From NCBI RefSeq assembly GCF_004916905.1, contig NZ_SDLV01000015.1, positions 122,353 to 186,352 on the forward strand: a DNA stretch of 64,000 nt. The letters run 5' to 3'. The notes beneath the pieces are model-generated. The model saw only the letters and a list, made by a program, of their open reading frames with translations, made no database searches and was not told where the DNA came from. The position numbers were made by a program, and so were the translations under genes. This DNA is from Chryseobacterium candidae (GTDB taxonomy: Bacteria; Bacteroidota; Bacteroidia; Flavobacteriales; Weeksellaceae). Below, piece after piece: positions 27,150 through 36,636 of this stretch (position 1 is its first letter; each line of letters opens with the position of its first letter).

Positions 27150-27179
27150 TCTTTTTTATTTACAATTCAACAAAAATAA

Positions 27180-27209
27180 AAAAAAGTGTAGAACTTCTAC
27201 ACTTTTAAC
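27180..27209 (-). terminator. Terminator of the second YceI gene
   Basis: The near-perfect palindrome AAAAGTGTAGAA/TTCTACACTTTT is followed by T residues on the minus strand, 20 bases after the stop codon. Confidence 0.8.
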
Positions 27210-27227
27210 AATCTTTTTTTGATTAAT

Positions 27228-27794
27228 TTATTGAGCAGTTACCTTTACAAGCATATCAATATCATCTTTCACAAAAACATCCTGCATAGTAGACTTATAA
27301 GCTACGTCAAATTTCTGTCTGTCGAAAGAGAATTTATTGGATACCAAACTTACTACTCCTTTGCTGTAAGAAATCTTCGCAGGGAAAGAGATTGGGCTGG
27401 TTTTTCCTTTTACAGTAAGGTTTCCTGTTACAAGAGAATTGTAGATTTTATCATTGTTTTTCTTTACTCCTGTAATTTTAAAGGTTGCAGTAGGGAATTT
27501 TTCAACTTCAAAGAAGTCACCATTTTTAAGGTGTCCGTTTAATTTCTGCTGATATTCTCCTGTAAGGTCAGTAGAGTTAATTGAAGTCATATCCAATACG
27601 AAGCTTCCGCCTACCAATTGGTTTCCTTTCATTACCATATCTCCGGACTTTACTTTTACAGTACCTTCATGAGAGCTGGCCTCAGATTTTGCTACTTTAT
27701 ATCCCCACCAGTGTACATCAGATGCTACTACTTTTTTCGACTGTCCGAAAGCCAGACCACCAGCTAAAACTGCTAATAAAAATATTTTTTTCAT
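27228..27794 (-). CDS. YceI family exported protein (paralogue 2)
   Basis: The 188-aa protein has a signal peptide (MKKIFLLAVLAGGLAFGQ) and a complete YceI domain with SDVHWWGYKVAKSEASSHEG, VKSGDMVMKGNQLVGGSFVL and NLTVKGKTSPISFPAKI. It shares the WWGYKV and SHxGTVKxKSG blocks with the neighbouring paralogue but has diverged clearly elsewhere. It is probably periplasmic and ligand binding. A separate terminator lies between the two paralogues. Confidence 0.92.
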   Translation of the reverse strand: MKKIFLLAVLAGGLAFGQSKKVVASDVHWWGYKVAKSEASSHEGTVKVKSGDMVMKGNQLVGGSFVLDMTSINSTDLTGEYQQKLNGHLKNGDFFEVEKFPTATFKITGVKKNNDKIYNSLVTGNLTVKGKTSPISFPAKISYSKGVVSLVSNKFSFDRQKFDVAYKSTMQDVFVKDDIDMLVKVTAQ

Positions 27795-27905
27795 TGAATA
27801 GAGTTGTTTACTTATTTAACGATACAAAGGTAGGTATCTTACTTAATAGATTTCATTGATGTATATCAAGAAAATTTATTATTTTCATGAATAATATCAT
27901 CTCAT

Positions 27906-27934
27906 AAAAAAGCTCCGAATTTCTTCGGAGCTTT
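27906..27934 (-). terminator. Terminator of glk
   Basis: Stem AAAGCTCCGAA/TTCGGAGCTTT with a short loop and a T run on the minus strand lies directly after the glk stop codon. Confidence 0.85.
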
Positions 27935-27937
27935 CTT

Positions 27938-28987
27938 TTATTCCTGATAGTAAGCCGTATAAAGTGCTATACCATTTAATGCAGTGTGATTTTGCTTGAC
28001 CAGATAGATGGGAGTATTTTTAAGCATTTCCTCCATTTTATCACTGATCTTGAATTTCTCATAGAATTTTGCCTTATCAATATATTCTGCAATCATCTGA
28101 GGAATATCTCCGGCAATCAGTAATCCTCCGGTAGCTTTCAATTTTAATGTTAAGTTGTTCGCTTCCCTTGCCAGAAATTCAAGGAAAGTATCTAAAGCAA
28201 TTCTGCAGATTAAAACATTCTCCTCTACAGCAGCTTTATAAAGCTCTTCCACAAAATTCCCCTGCGCAAGACGTTCTCCTAACCATTCCGGCTCAGGATG
28301 CCTTTTTACGTCTCTCAGGAATCTGTATATATTGAATAACCCTGACTTGGATAGTACATTTTCCCAGCTTACAATACCATAGATATTATTTAAGAACTGG
28401 TAAAATTCAACTTCCACGTTGGTTCTTGGAGAAAACTCTGAGTGTCCTCCTTCTGTTGCAAAAGGTCTCAGGTATTTTCCGTCAAAGAAATATCCCGCTT
28501 CTCCCAATCCGTTTCCGGGAGCAAGAACCGCTACATTTCCTTTTTCAAGATGTCCGCTTGTATAGATAGCTTCCAAATGATTGTCTTCAAGAAGAGCCAT
28601 TCCATAAGCAGAAGCTTCCAGGTCATTCAGCATATCCACTTTTTCAAACCCGAAATCGCGGACATATTCAGCAATATCCAAATGCCAACCTAGTCTTGCC
28701 GGACTGCTTTTCCCGTCCAATACAGGACCTGGCACTGCCATTCCCAGGCGTTTTACATTTTCAAGCTGATTATCCTGAATAAACTTCTTTAAGATATCTG
28801 AAAAGGAAGCATATTCTTTGGTTGCATATGTATTTTGTACTTTTATCTCAAGACCTCCGTTCCCGGAAACGAAATAGCCTAAGATTGTTATATCTTCACG
28901 GAGGCTTGCCCCAATGATAGAAACATTATCATTATTACTGTTCTCTACTCCTGGTAAATAAAGTGGAAATTTTGGATTCAGAATCAT
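27938..28987 (-). CDS. glk: Glucokinase (Glk family)
   Basis: The enzyme phosphorylates glucose with ATP in the cytoplasm. I place the start at 28987 (MILNPKFPLYLPGVENSN), not at the Met 69 bases upstream, because the upstream part overlaps a promoter-like region next to the terminator of the next gene. The 349-aa protein shows LGMAVPGPV, LNDLEASAYGM, VLAPGNGLGEAGYFFDG and PFATEGGHSEFSP, typical of bacterial glucokinases of the E. coli Glk type. The N-terminal phosphate-binding loop is atypical (SIIGASLREDITILGYF), so family membership is clearer than exact specificity. Confidence 0.88.
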   Translation of the reverse strand: MILNPKFPLYLPGVENSNNDNVSIIGASLREDITILGYFVSGNGGLEIKVQNTYATKEYASFSDILKKFIQDNQLENVKRLGMAVPGPVLDGKSSPARLGWHLDIAEYVRDFGFEKVDMLNDLEASAYGMALLEDNHLEAIYTSGHLEKGNVAVLAPGNGLGEAGYFFDGKYLRPFATEGGHSEFSPRTNVEVEFYQFLNNIYGIVSWENVLSKSGLFNIYRFLRDVKRHPEPEWLGERLAQGNFVEELYKAAVEENVLICRIALDTFLEFLAREANNLTLKLKATGGLLIAGDIPQMIAEYIDKAKFYEKFKISDKMEEMLKNTPIYLVKQNHTALNGIALYTAYYQE

Positions 28988-29040
28988 AACCTCAAATTTT
29001 ACCAAATATAATAATTGTTTTTGTAAATCCTGCACAGAAC

Positions 29041-29073
29041 AAAAAAACCTTTTCACTTTCGTGAAAAGGTTTT
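29041..29073 (-). terminator. Terminator of the beta-barrel gene
   Basis: Stem AAAACCTTTTCAC/GTGAAAAGGTTTT with loop TTTC is followed by T residues on the minus strand, 31 bases after the stop codon. Confidence 0.88.
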
Positions 29074-29103
29074 GGTTAATAATTGTTTATATATTAAATC
29101 TAA

Positions 29104-29667
29104 CTACTTTCCTAATGGAATATTGTAACCGAATCCTACTCCGATATTCCCCACATTATAGTCCTGACCTGGCAAATCTCCTTTAGTTCCTACAAAAACC
29201 TTTTGGTACTGTACGAAGAAATTCCAGTCTCTGTTGTGATATCCGATCTCAGGCTTAAGGTAGAAACCTCCGCCAGCTCTTTCAACATTGGTATTGGATG
29301 CTACTGTTTTATCTCCAACAAGGAATCCGTATCCTAAATCAGTTCCGAAATAGAAACCGGTTTGTTTTGGATAAATTCTGATTAAAGCGGCTACAGGAAC
29401 TACTCCTACATCATTATTTTTATATCCGTTGTTTTCTTTTCCAAAATAATGAGTATAACCTGATGCGATACCCAGTCCGAATCCTGGTGTGATCAGATTC
29501 TGGTAAGCTACATCCACTCCTACTGCTGCAGAAAGGTTATCTGCGGGAACTGCTAAACCAACATTTGCACCTACCTTGATCATGTTATTCATTTGAGCAC
29601 TTTGGGCGCTTGCGATACCTGCTGTTAAAATACCAGCCAGTACTATTGCTTGTTTAAACATTTTCAT
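29104..29667 (-). CDS. Outer membrane beta-barrel protein
   Basis: The 187-aa protein has a signal peptide (MKMFKQAIVLAGILTAGIASAQ) and alternating strands that suit a small eight-stranded barrel (IKVGANVGLAVPADNLS, GFGLGIASGYTHYFG, GFYLKPEIGYHNRDWNFFVQ), ending in VGFGYNIPLGK. It fits the outer-membrane beta-barrel (porin-like, OmpA-type barrel) group. It has no peptidoglycan-binding OmpA domain. A structural or adhesin-like role is possible; none is proven. Confidence 0.85.
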   Translation of the reverse strand: MKMFKQAIVLAGILTAGIASAQSAQMNNMIKVGANVGLAVPADNLSAAVGVDVAYQNLITPGFGLGIASGYTHYFGKENNGYKNNDVGVVPVAALIRIYPKQTGFYFGTDLGYGFLVGDKTVASNTNVERAGGGFYLKPEIGYHNRDWNFFVQYQKVFVGTKGDLPGQDYNVGNIGVGFGYNIPLGK

Positions 29668-30047
29668 AACTCTAATTTTTAAATTTTACTAAACAGGAGG
29701 ATGTAAAAATCATGCCAAGCAAGAGATTTTCTTTGATTTTAACATTCAAAAAACTCATAAAACAATGATTATCAAATCGTTATTTTTAACAAAATTTAAA
29801 TATTTGTTTAACAAAAATTATCAAAAATGATAGCTAAAAAGTGAATTAAAGAAAAAAGGAAGGAAGCAAGAAGATGGAGGCTGGAAGTAATATCCTGTTA
29901 TATAAAACTTATGTCTATTATGATTAAAGTAAAGGACAATTTCTTCTTCCTGCTCACCATAACTCCCAGCTTCATTCCTCCAGCTTCCAGCCTTAAAAAT
30001 AATATTAACAATCCTTAACCCTTTATTATTTTAACTTTTTTCCCGAA
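29668..30047. other. Intergenic region with a module C type inverted repeat
   Basis: The 380-base gap between divergent genes is very A/T rich. It includes a repeat with GGAGGCTGGAAG near 29876 and its inverted counterpart CTTCCAGCC near 29985, about 100 bases apart. No ORF is credible here. Confidence 0.6.
29870..29993. repeat. Dispersed repeat with inverted GGCTGGAAG ends (module C type)
   Basis: Inverted blocks GGAGGCTGGAAG and CTTCCAGCC bracket about 100 bases that also contain a second copy of CCAGCTTC. The same words occur near 5370 and 42310. Confidence 0.6.
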
Positions 30048-31454
30048 ATGACATCAAAAAATAAATTCTCCATGATGGCTGATTCATTATCAAAAAACAA
30101 GCATCTTCTTTGGCGCGCAGGTTTTGGTGTTGGTATTAATCAAATTGATGATTTGAAAAATAAAAACATTAAAGCGTTACTTAATGAATTATTTAAAGAA
30201 GAAAACTACAGCGAAATCACTTACGACACTCCTGATACTGTTTCAGCAGCGAATTATATGAACAGTACAGCTCCCGCAGAGAAAAAAAAAGAAATGCAGC
30301 GGATTAACAGAGAGCAAAATAGTGAACTCAACCTGAATTTCCTGAACTCCATCGTTAACAGCAAGGAGCAGATGAGAGAAAAGATGGCCTTTTTCTGGCA
30401 TGGACATTTTGCCTCAAGGGTACTCAATCCAGGATTCAATAAACAACTTTTAAATACCATCAGAAAAAATGCGCTTGGAAGTTTCAAAGATCTGCTTTTT
30501 GAAGTAAGCCAGTCGCCGGCGATGCTTAACTTTCTCAATAACCAACAGAATAAAAAAGACCATCCTAATGAGAATTTCGCCCGTGAAGTTATGGAACTTT
30601 TTACCATGGGAAGAGGAAACTACACTGAAAAGGATGTAAGAGAAGGCGCGAGAGCCTTTACAGGATGGAGTTATGATAAAGAAGGGAATTTTAAGGAAAG
30701 AAAAAATCTCCATGATGAAGGCAGCAAAACTTTTTTAGGAAAAACAGGCAACTTTGATGGAAGCGATGTTTTAAATATTATTTTGGAGCAAAAAGCTACG
30801 GCACAGTTTATTACAACAAAGATCTATAAGTTTTTTGTGAATGAAAAAGCAGATCAGGATATCATCAATAAGCTCAGCAACAATTTCTACAATTCAGGAT
30901 ATGACATCAAAAAGCTAATGACTGAGATATTTTCGAGCACCTGGTTTTATGATCAGAAGAATATGGGCAACAGGATAAAATCACCTGTAGAACTGATGGC
31001 AGGAATCATGCGAATCCTTCCTATGCAAATTCAAAACCCTGAAAACCTCATCGTTTATCAGAAGTTATTGGGACAGATGCTGCTTTATCCACCCAATGTA
31101 GCAGGATGGCCAAATGGAAGATCGTGGATTGACAGTTCTACTCTGATGCTGAGACTTCAGATTCCGCAGATATGGTCAGGACTTCGCCCTTTGGAATACA
31201 GTCCCCGCCAGGATGATGATATCGATATGGGAATGAAGCCGCGTGAGACAGCTTTGAACAAAAGCTTTAAAAATCCCAATATCACCATCGATTGGGGCCG
31301 CATTGAAAAGATTTTCGCCCATAAAAACTGTGAAGATTATCTTCTGCAGAGCACCAAAAGCCTCGACATGAGCTCTGTAAAGAATTTTTCAGACAAGAGT
31401 ATAAAAATGAATGTTATCAATCTGATGTCAACCCCGGAATACCAGTTGATGTAG
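30048..31454 (+). CDS. DUF1800 family protein
   Basis: The 468-aa protein belongs to the DUF1800 family. It shows KNKHLLWRAGFGVGINQID near the N-terminus, MAFFWHGHFASR, the block ENFAREVMELFTMGRGNYTE and ARAFTGW, and PPNVAGWPNGRSWID in the C-terminal third. No signal peptide is visible. DUF1800 genes nearly always precede a DUF1501 gene, as here; the pair is thought to act on exported substrates, but the biochemical role is unknown. The partner starts about 170 bases downstream across a repeat-rich gap. Confidence 0.9.
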   Translation: MTSKNKFSMMADSLSKNKHLLWRAGFGVGINQIDDLKNKNIKALLNELFKEENYSEITYDTPDTVSAANYMNSTAPAEKKKEMQRINREQNSELNLNFLNSIVNSKEQMREKMAFFWHGHFASRVLNPGFNKQLLNTIRKNALGSFKDLLFEVSQSPAMLNFLNNQQNKKDHPNENFAREVMELFTMGRGNYTEKDVREGARAFTGWSYDKEGNFKERKNLHDEGSKTFLGKTGNFDGSDVLNIILEQKATAQFITTKIYKFFVNEKADQDIINKLSNNFYNSGYDIKKLMTEIFSSTWFYDQKNMGNRIKSPVELMAGIMRILPMQIQNPENLIVYQKLLGQMLLYPPNVAGWPNGRSWIDSSTLMLRLQIPQIWSGLRPLEYSPRQDDDIDMGMKPRETALNKSFKNPNITIDWGRIEKIFAHKNCEDYLLQSTKSLDMSSVKNFSDKSIKMNVINLMSTPEYQLM

Positions 31455-31618
31455 GTTGCAGGTTACAGGTTGCAGGTAATAGCTGTTAAAACATAGCTTA
31501 ATTGCCATCTATTTATCTTTTACTAATATAAAAATGAATGCCAGTAAAAATGTCGCTCAGCCCTACAATCAGCAACCTATAAACCGCTACTTATCACCCG
31601 CAACCTTCAACCTAAAAG
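31454..31618. repeat. Inverted repeat of GGTTGCAGG words between DUF1800 and DUF1501 genes
   Basis: The left part has AGGTTGCAGGTTACAGGTTG. The right part has the inverse-type words CAGCAACCTATAAACC and CCCGCAACCTTCAACC. The two arms could form an imperfect large hairpin within the transcript of the gene pair. Confidence 0.55.
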
Positions 31619-31625
31619 CAAAATT

Positions 31626-32810
31626 ATGTTAATCAAAAGAAGAGAATTCCTCAAAATAAGTTCACTGGCTACCGCTTCCATGCTGATGCCGAATTTCTTA
31701 AAAGCCATGACTCTGGATGAAGCGCTGAATCCCGGCCAGAACATTCTGGTAGTTCTTCAGTTTACAGGTGGAAATGATGGTTTAAACACGATCATTCCGG
31801 CTAAAAATGATATTTATTTCAGAGAAAGGAAGACACTGGCTATTCAGGACTCTGTACCCCTTACAGATGAGGCAGGAATCAATCCGTCTCTCTCCTATTT
31901 CAAAGAGCTTTTTGACAGCGGAGAGCTTTCTGTGATGAATAATGTGGGATATCCCAACCCGGATAAGTCGCATTTCCGAAGCATGGATATATGGCAGTCG
32001 GCAAGCAGAAGTGATCAGTTTCTGGAAACAGGCTGGCTGGGGCGTTTTCTGGACGAAGAATGCTATCGCTGCGACCATCCTACGCAGGCACTGGAAGTAG
32101 ATGATATGTTAAGCCTTGCATTAAAAGGAGAAAATAATAAAGCATTTGCCTTTAAGGATCCCAAAAGACTGTATCAGACCAGTCAGGAAAAATATTTTAA
32201 ATCTCTCTATGACCACCATCACGATGATGAAACCGTCTCTTACCTTTACCAGACTTTAGGTTCTACGATTAATAATGCTGACTATATTTTTGAAAAAAGC
32301 AAAGCCAGAACAACCGAACAAATTTACCCCAATTCTCAGTTGGGAAAAGACTTTAAAACGGTAGCTTCTTTAATAAAATCTGACATTAATACTCAGGTAT
32401 ACTATCTTTCGATCGGAAGTTTCGATACACACGTCAATCAGAATGACAGACAGAAAAAGTTATTCAACGATATTAATGAAGCTGTAAAATCCTTTGTTGC
32501 CGATATGAAAAGCAATGGTCTTTTCAAAAATATCCTGTTAATGACATTTTCAGAGTTTGGCCGCCGTGTGGCACAGAATGCCAGTAACGGTACAGACCAC
32601 GGAACTGCCAACCAAATGTTCTTTATCAGTGGAAACCTTAAGAAAAAAGGCATATTGAATGCTCTTCCTGATCTACAAAACCTGAGTGAAGGTGATCTCA
32701 TCTACAAAGAAGATTTCAGAAAAGTATATGCTACGATTTTAAAAAACTGGCTTAAAGCAGAATCTTCCAAAGTATTGGGATGGAAAGACGGAATTTATGA
32801 TTTTATATAG
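31626..32810 (+). CDS. DUF1501 family protein with Tat signal
   Basis: The 394-aa protein begins with a twin-arginine signal (RREFLK, residues 5-10) followed by a hydrophobic stretch ending before KAMTLDEALN, so export in a folded state is likely. The DUF1501 domain shows LVVLQFTGGNDGLNTIIP, NPDKSHFRSMDIWQSA, LSIGSFDTHVNQ, MTFSEFGRRV and GTDHGTANQMF. These blocks resemble the sulfatase/alkaline phosphatase-like fold. It works with the upstream DUF1800 protein, but the substrate is unknown. Confidence 0.92.
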   Translation: MLIKRREFLKISSLATASMLMPNFLKAMTLDEALNPGQNILVVLQFTGGNDGLNTIIPAKNDIYFRERKTLAIQDSVPLTDEAGINPSLSYFKELFDSGELSVMNNVGYPNPDKSHFRSMDIWQSASRSDQFLETGWLGRFLDEECYRCDHPTQALEVDDMLSLALKGENNKAFAFKDPKRLYQTSQEKYFKSLYDHHHDDETVSYLYQTLGSTINNADYIFEKSKARTTEQIYPNSQLGKDFKTVASLIKSDINTQVYYLSIGSFDTHVNQNDRQKKLFNDINEAVKSFVADMKSNGLFKNILLMTFSEFGRRVAQNASNGTDHGTANQMFFISGNLKKKGILNALPDLQNLSEGDLIYKEDFRKVYATILKNWLKAESSKVLGWKDGIYDFI

Positions 32811-32890
32811 GGAAAACGCAACCGCAAAAGTCACATTTTTTTTTAGAAGCATTGATCTAAAAAAAATGGATAATAAGTATGTTTAGATTC

Positions 32891-32949
32891 TTACCGGAAT
32901 GACACAATTGGAATGGTAGTCTATCCACACAGTTTATCATTCCGTAGGA
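32891..32949 (+). repeat. Dispersed palindromic repeat, module A (copy 2)
   Basis: TTACCGGAATGACACAATTG at the left and ATCATTCCGTAGG at the right are the inverted ends. The internal CCACACAGTT matches the other copies. It precedes module B as at 13.1 kb. Confidence 0.82.
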
Positions 32950-32991
32950 ATCCAGCCTTCTTTTCCCAAAAACATAATCCAGACCAACACC

Positions 32992-33070
32992 TCAACCGAA
33001 GACGTGAAAATTCCCTTCCCTCGGAAGGTTGACAAAAATTCAAAAAAATTTTTGACCGGGTAGTTTTCAG
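32992..33070 (+). repeat. Dispersed repeat, module B (copy 3)
   Basis: CCGAAGACGTGAAAATTCCC is followed by the palindrome-like CCCTCGGAAGG and AAAATTCAAAAAAATTTTTG. It is the third copy in the window. Confidence 0.8.
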
Positions 33071-33163
33071 CATTCATCAAAAAGATCCATTAACAAAAAA
33101 AGAGACCGTACATCCTTATGACAGTCTCTTTTCAATAATTTTAAATTTAAACTACTTTTACAT

Positions 33164-33301
33164 TTAAGCCGTAATCTGCTTTTTTTCGCTCTCTTTGTCT
33201 TCCTGTTTTTTATCTATTTTCTCAGATATTTTTTTCACGATATACTCTATCGCCAGTGGTGCTATGATCGCAATTAATGCTTTAAATATTCTTGATTTCA
33301 T
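33164..33301 (-). CDS. Small membrane-associated protein (45 aa)
   Basis: Starting at Met 33301 the peptide is MKSRIFKALIAIIAPLAIEY followed by IVKKISEKIDKKQEDKESEK and a short end. It has one hydrophobic helix (about 7-21) and a highly charged C-terminus. An upstream Met (33346) exists but adds unconvincing sequence. The size and layout fit small inner-membrane proteins; no function is known. Confidence 0.55.
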   Translation of the reverse strand: MKSRIFKALIAIIAPLAIEYIVKKISEKIDKKQEDKESEKKQITA

Positions 33302-33407
33302 AATTAATTTGGTATTGTTAACGTAATAATACAATTTCCAAGCCAAGATAAAATGTGGAAATAAGTAATTTGCAATAATGCTTTGCTAATCATACATCTA
33401 AAACAAG

Positions 33408-34427
33408 TTAGTTTTCCTCAGGAATAATCAGACTCTGATAATTTCTACATCCTGCATTAAACTTTTCCTCCATTTTCAGCCGTAGCTTTTTAGGCTTATG
33501 TACAATAAGAGAATCTCCAAAACCAAGGAGCAATCTTTCCAGTTCATAATTGATCTGAACACATATTTTAAAAAGAGTTCCGTCATGGTCTTCCTTTAAG
33601 ATCTCCTGGCTTTTATGCAGCGGCTTTGTTTTCACATAGGGAGCATTTCCTGCGTCTACCCAAAAGATCACATTTCTGGGATCCATTGATTCTGAAACGG
33701 TAACTCCTACAATATCTTTGAAGTATTCATCTCCATCCAGTTCCTTATCAATATATACAAGACTATCATCTGTTTCGATACTTTCCATTCTGTCCAGTGC
33801 CAGATTGTACATTTTCTGTTTGTAAAGACAGATCAGAAACCAGCGGTTGTTGAATTCCTTCAGCAGCTGCGGATGTACTGTAAAAACATTGGATTCTCTT
33901 GCTGTAAAGCTTTTATAAAGAATCTTCAGTACCTTTTTATTGGCGATGCTTTCATACAGAATATCAATATGCTCCAGCCCTTTCAGCTGTTCATTTTTAT
34001 CCAGATGTATAATGGATTTCTGGCTGGTGGCATGAATGGAATCTTCCAGTTTCTGAATAACCCCATTCATTTCTTTGAACATGGAAAAATCCTTGAACTG
34101 TTTTAAAATCTGAACTGCATTGTTCATTGCCTTCAGATCGCTCTCATTCACAGAAATATTATGAATACTGTACTCCGGATCGCTGTAACGGTAATATTTT
34201 CTTTCGTAAACTTCAATAGGAGCTTCATACCCGAATTTCTCACTCCGCATATTCTGAAGATCAAGCTGAACGGTTCTCTTACTTACATAAGATTCTTTTC
34301 CCTCAAATTCAAACAATGCTTCTGAACATTCATCAATGAGATCTTCCAGCGTATATTTCCTGTATTTGTTTTTAAGACATTTATCTAATGTTTTGTACCT
34401 GATCAGAGCATTTTTATTGGATGACAT
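33408..34427 (-). CDS. WYL-domain transcriptional regulator
   Basis: The 339-aa protein has an N-terminal helix-turn-helix-like part (about 1-70, KNKYRKYTLEDLIDECSEAL ... SKRTVQLDLQNMR) and a central and C-terminal WYL domain (about 140-335; KVLKILYKSFTARES, VHPQLLKEFNNRWFLICL, NLALDRMESIE). WYL domains sense nucleic-acid or nucleotide ligands and regulate defence and RNA or DNA repair genes. It lies on the opposite strand, one gene away from rtcB, whose promoter carries a TTGCGCA element also found at the second RNA-repair-like operon. I infer that it controls both; direct evidence is lacking. Confidence 0.88.
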   Translation of the reverse strand: MSSNKNALIRYKTLDKCLKNKYRKYTLEDLIDECSEALFEFEGKESYVSKRTVQLDLQNMRSEKFGYEAPIEVYERKYYRYSDPEYSIHNISVNESDLKAMNNAVQILKQFKDFSMFKEMNGVIQKLEDSIHATSQKSIIHLDKNEQLKGLEHIDILYESIANKKVLKILYKSFTARESNVFTVHPQLLKEFNNRWFLICLYKQKMYNLALDRMESIETDDSLVYIDKELDGDEYFKDIVGVTVSESMDPRNVIFWVDAGNAPYVKTKPLHKSQEILKEDHDGTLFKICVQINYELERLLLGFGDSLIVHKPKKLRLKMEEKFNAGCRNYQSLIIPEEN

Positions 34428-34494
34428 ACCTTAGTGTTTAATGATTTGGTGTTTTTTAATAAGAATTGCTTTTCTTTCTGCTCTTTTCCTACAA

Positions 34495-34830
34495 TTATTT
34501 TTCTTTTAATGCATTGTCATCAAAAGTAATTCCTTCCCAGCCGAATTTCATAAAGTTCCGGATATTCTGATGATCATTTCCTTCAGGTTTTTTCAAAACA
34601 TCTTCTCTGTAAAACTCACCAAACAGCCAAAGTGTTTCGTCTTTCGTCAGATCTTTAATGCTTGCAAAGCTGAAAACTTTGCATGAACCGTTGTTTTGCC
34701 CGGCCTGGTTGGTGGTATCACCGTTTTGAAATGCGGTAGGAGTAAATTCATAATGTTCATCAATATGAGCGATCACATCGTTAAACTGGATGGTTTCCGG
34801 GAAATGTTTTAATTGTTCTAATAATACCAT
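34495..34830 (-). CDS. HopJ type III effector family protein
   Basis: The 111-aa protein matches the HopJ family (PF08888): FPETIQFNDVIAHIDEHYEF, TPTAFQNGDTTNQAGQNNGS, KVFSFASIKDLTKDETLWLF and RNFMKFGWEGITFDD. The name comes from a Pseudomonas effector, but the family is widespread in non-pathogens and is probably a housekeeping cytoplasmic protein. It is 67 bases from the WYL gene on the same strand and divergent from rtcB. Confidence 0.92.
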   Translation of the reverse strand: MVLLEQLKHFPETIQFNDVIAHIDEHYEFTPTAFQNGDTTNQAGQNNGSCKVFSFASIKDLTKDETLWLFGEFYREDVLKKPEGNDHQNIRNFMKFGWEGITFDDNALKEK

Positions 34831-34900
34831 GGGCCTTGTTTTTTTAATTATATACTCTTTTACGAATCTGCCAAAGGGCTTTTTTTCACTTTTTTAATAA

Positions 34901-36370
<1,470 letters not shown>

Positions 36371-36387
36371 TTTTTAATAGAATGGCC

Positions 36388-36420
36388 AAACCTTGCGGGT
36401 TTTAGAAACCCGTAAGGTTT
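36388..36420 (+). ncRNA. Perfect-arm hairpin after rtcB
   Basis: AAACCTTGCGGGTTT and AAACCCGTAAGGTTT pair over 15 positions (one G-U) around a TAG loop. No T-tract follows on either strand, so it is not a standard terminator. It may separate or stabilise the rtcB transcript before the repeat region. Confidence 0.6.
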
Positions 36421-36450
36421 AAATAAAAACAATAGCTAAATTTTAAAATT

Positions 36451-36617
36451 AAGGCAAAGAAAGTTCCTATATTTCCAGATTTACTTTCCGCCTTTTTACA
36501 AATTATAAGGCAAACGGAGTTCCTATATTTTTTGGAAAAATACTCCCCGCTTTTTATAGACTATAGGTAAAAGGAGTTCCTATACCCTTCACTTTTAATG
36601 AATCTACTCCTCACTTA
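36451..36617 (+). ncRNA. Three tandem covarying hairpin repeats (candidate structured RNA)
   Basis: Three units start at 36451, 36507 and 36564 (period 56-57). Each folds into two helices around an AGTTCCTATA loop start. Unit 1 pairs AAGGC/GCCTT and GAAAGT/ACTTTC; unit 2 pairs AAGGC/GCTTT (one G-U) and GGAGT/ACTCC; unit 3 pairs TAGGT/ACTTA (one G-U) and GGAGT/ACTCC. Pairing is kept although bases change on both sides, in both helices, which argues for a selected RNA structure. The array lies between rtcB and the next gene and ends 20 bases before its start. A weaker reading is that TATATTT in the loops is part of promoter sequences. Confidence 0.65.
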
Positions 36618-36636
36618 TTTTTTTAAAATTAAAACA

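Larger units (their letters stand above)
32811..33163. other. Intergenic region with composite repeats
   Basis: The 353-base region downstream of the DUF1501 gene holds a module A repeat (32891-32949) and a module B repeat (32992-33070), and an imperfect hairpin near 33098-33129 (AAAAGAGACCGT / ACAGTCTCTTTT) that may end transcription of the small minus-strand gene. Confidence 0.65.

Noticed and set aside
36388..36420. Intrinsic terminator after rtcB
   Set aside because: The hairpin is strong but neither strand has a following T-tract, so it was listed as a hairpin only.
36451..36617. CRISPR-like array
   Set aside because: Only three degenerate units with variable loops and no uniform repeats and unique spacers; hairpin pairing explains the structure better.
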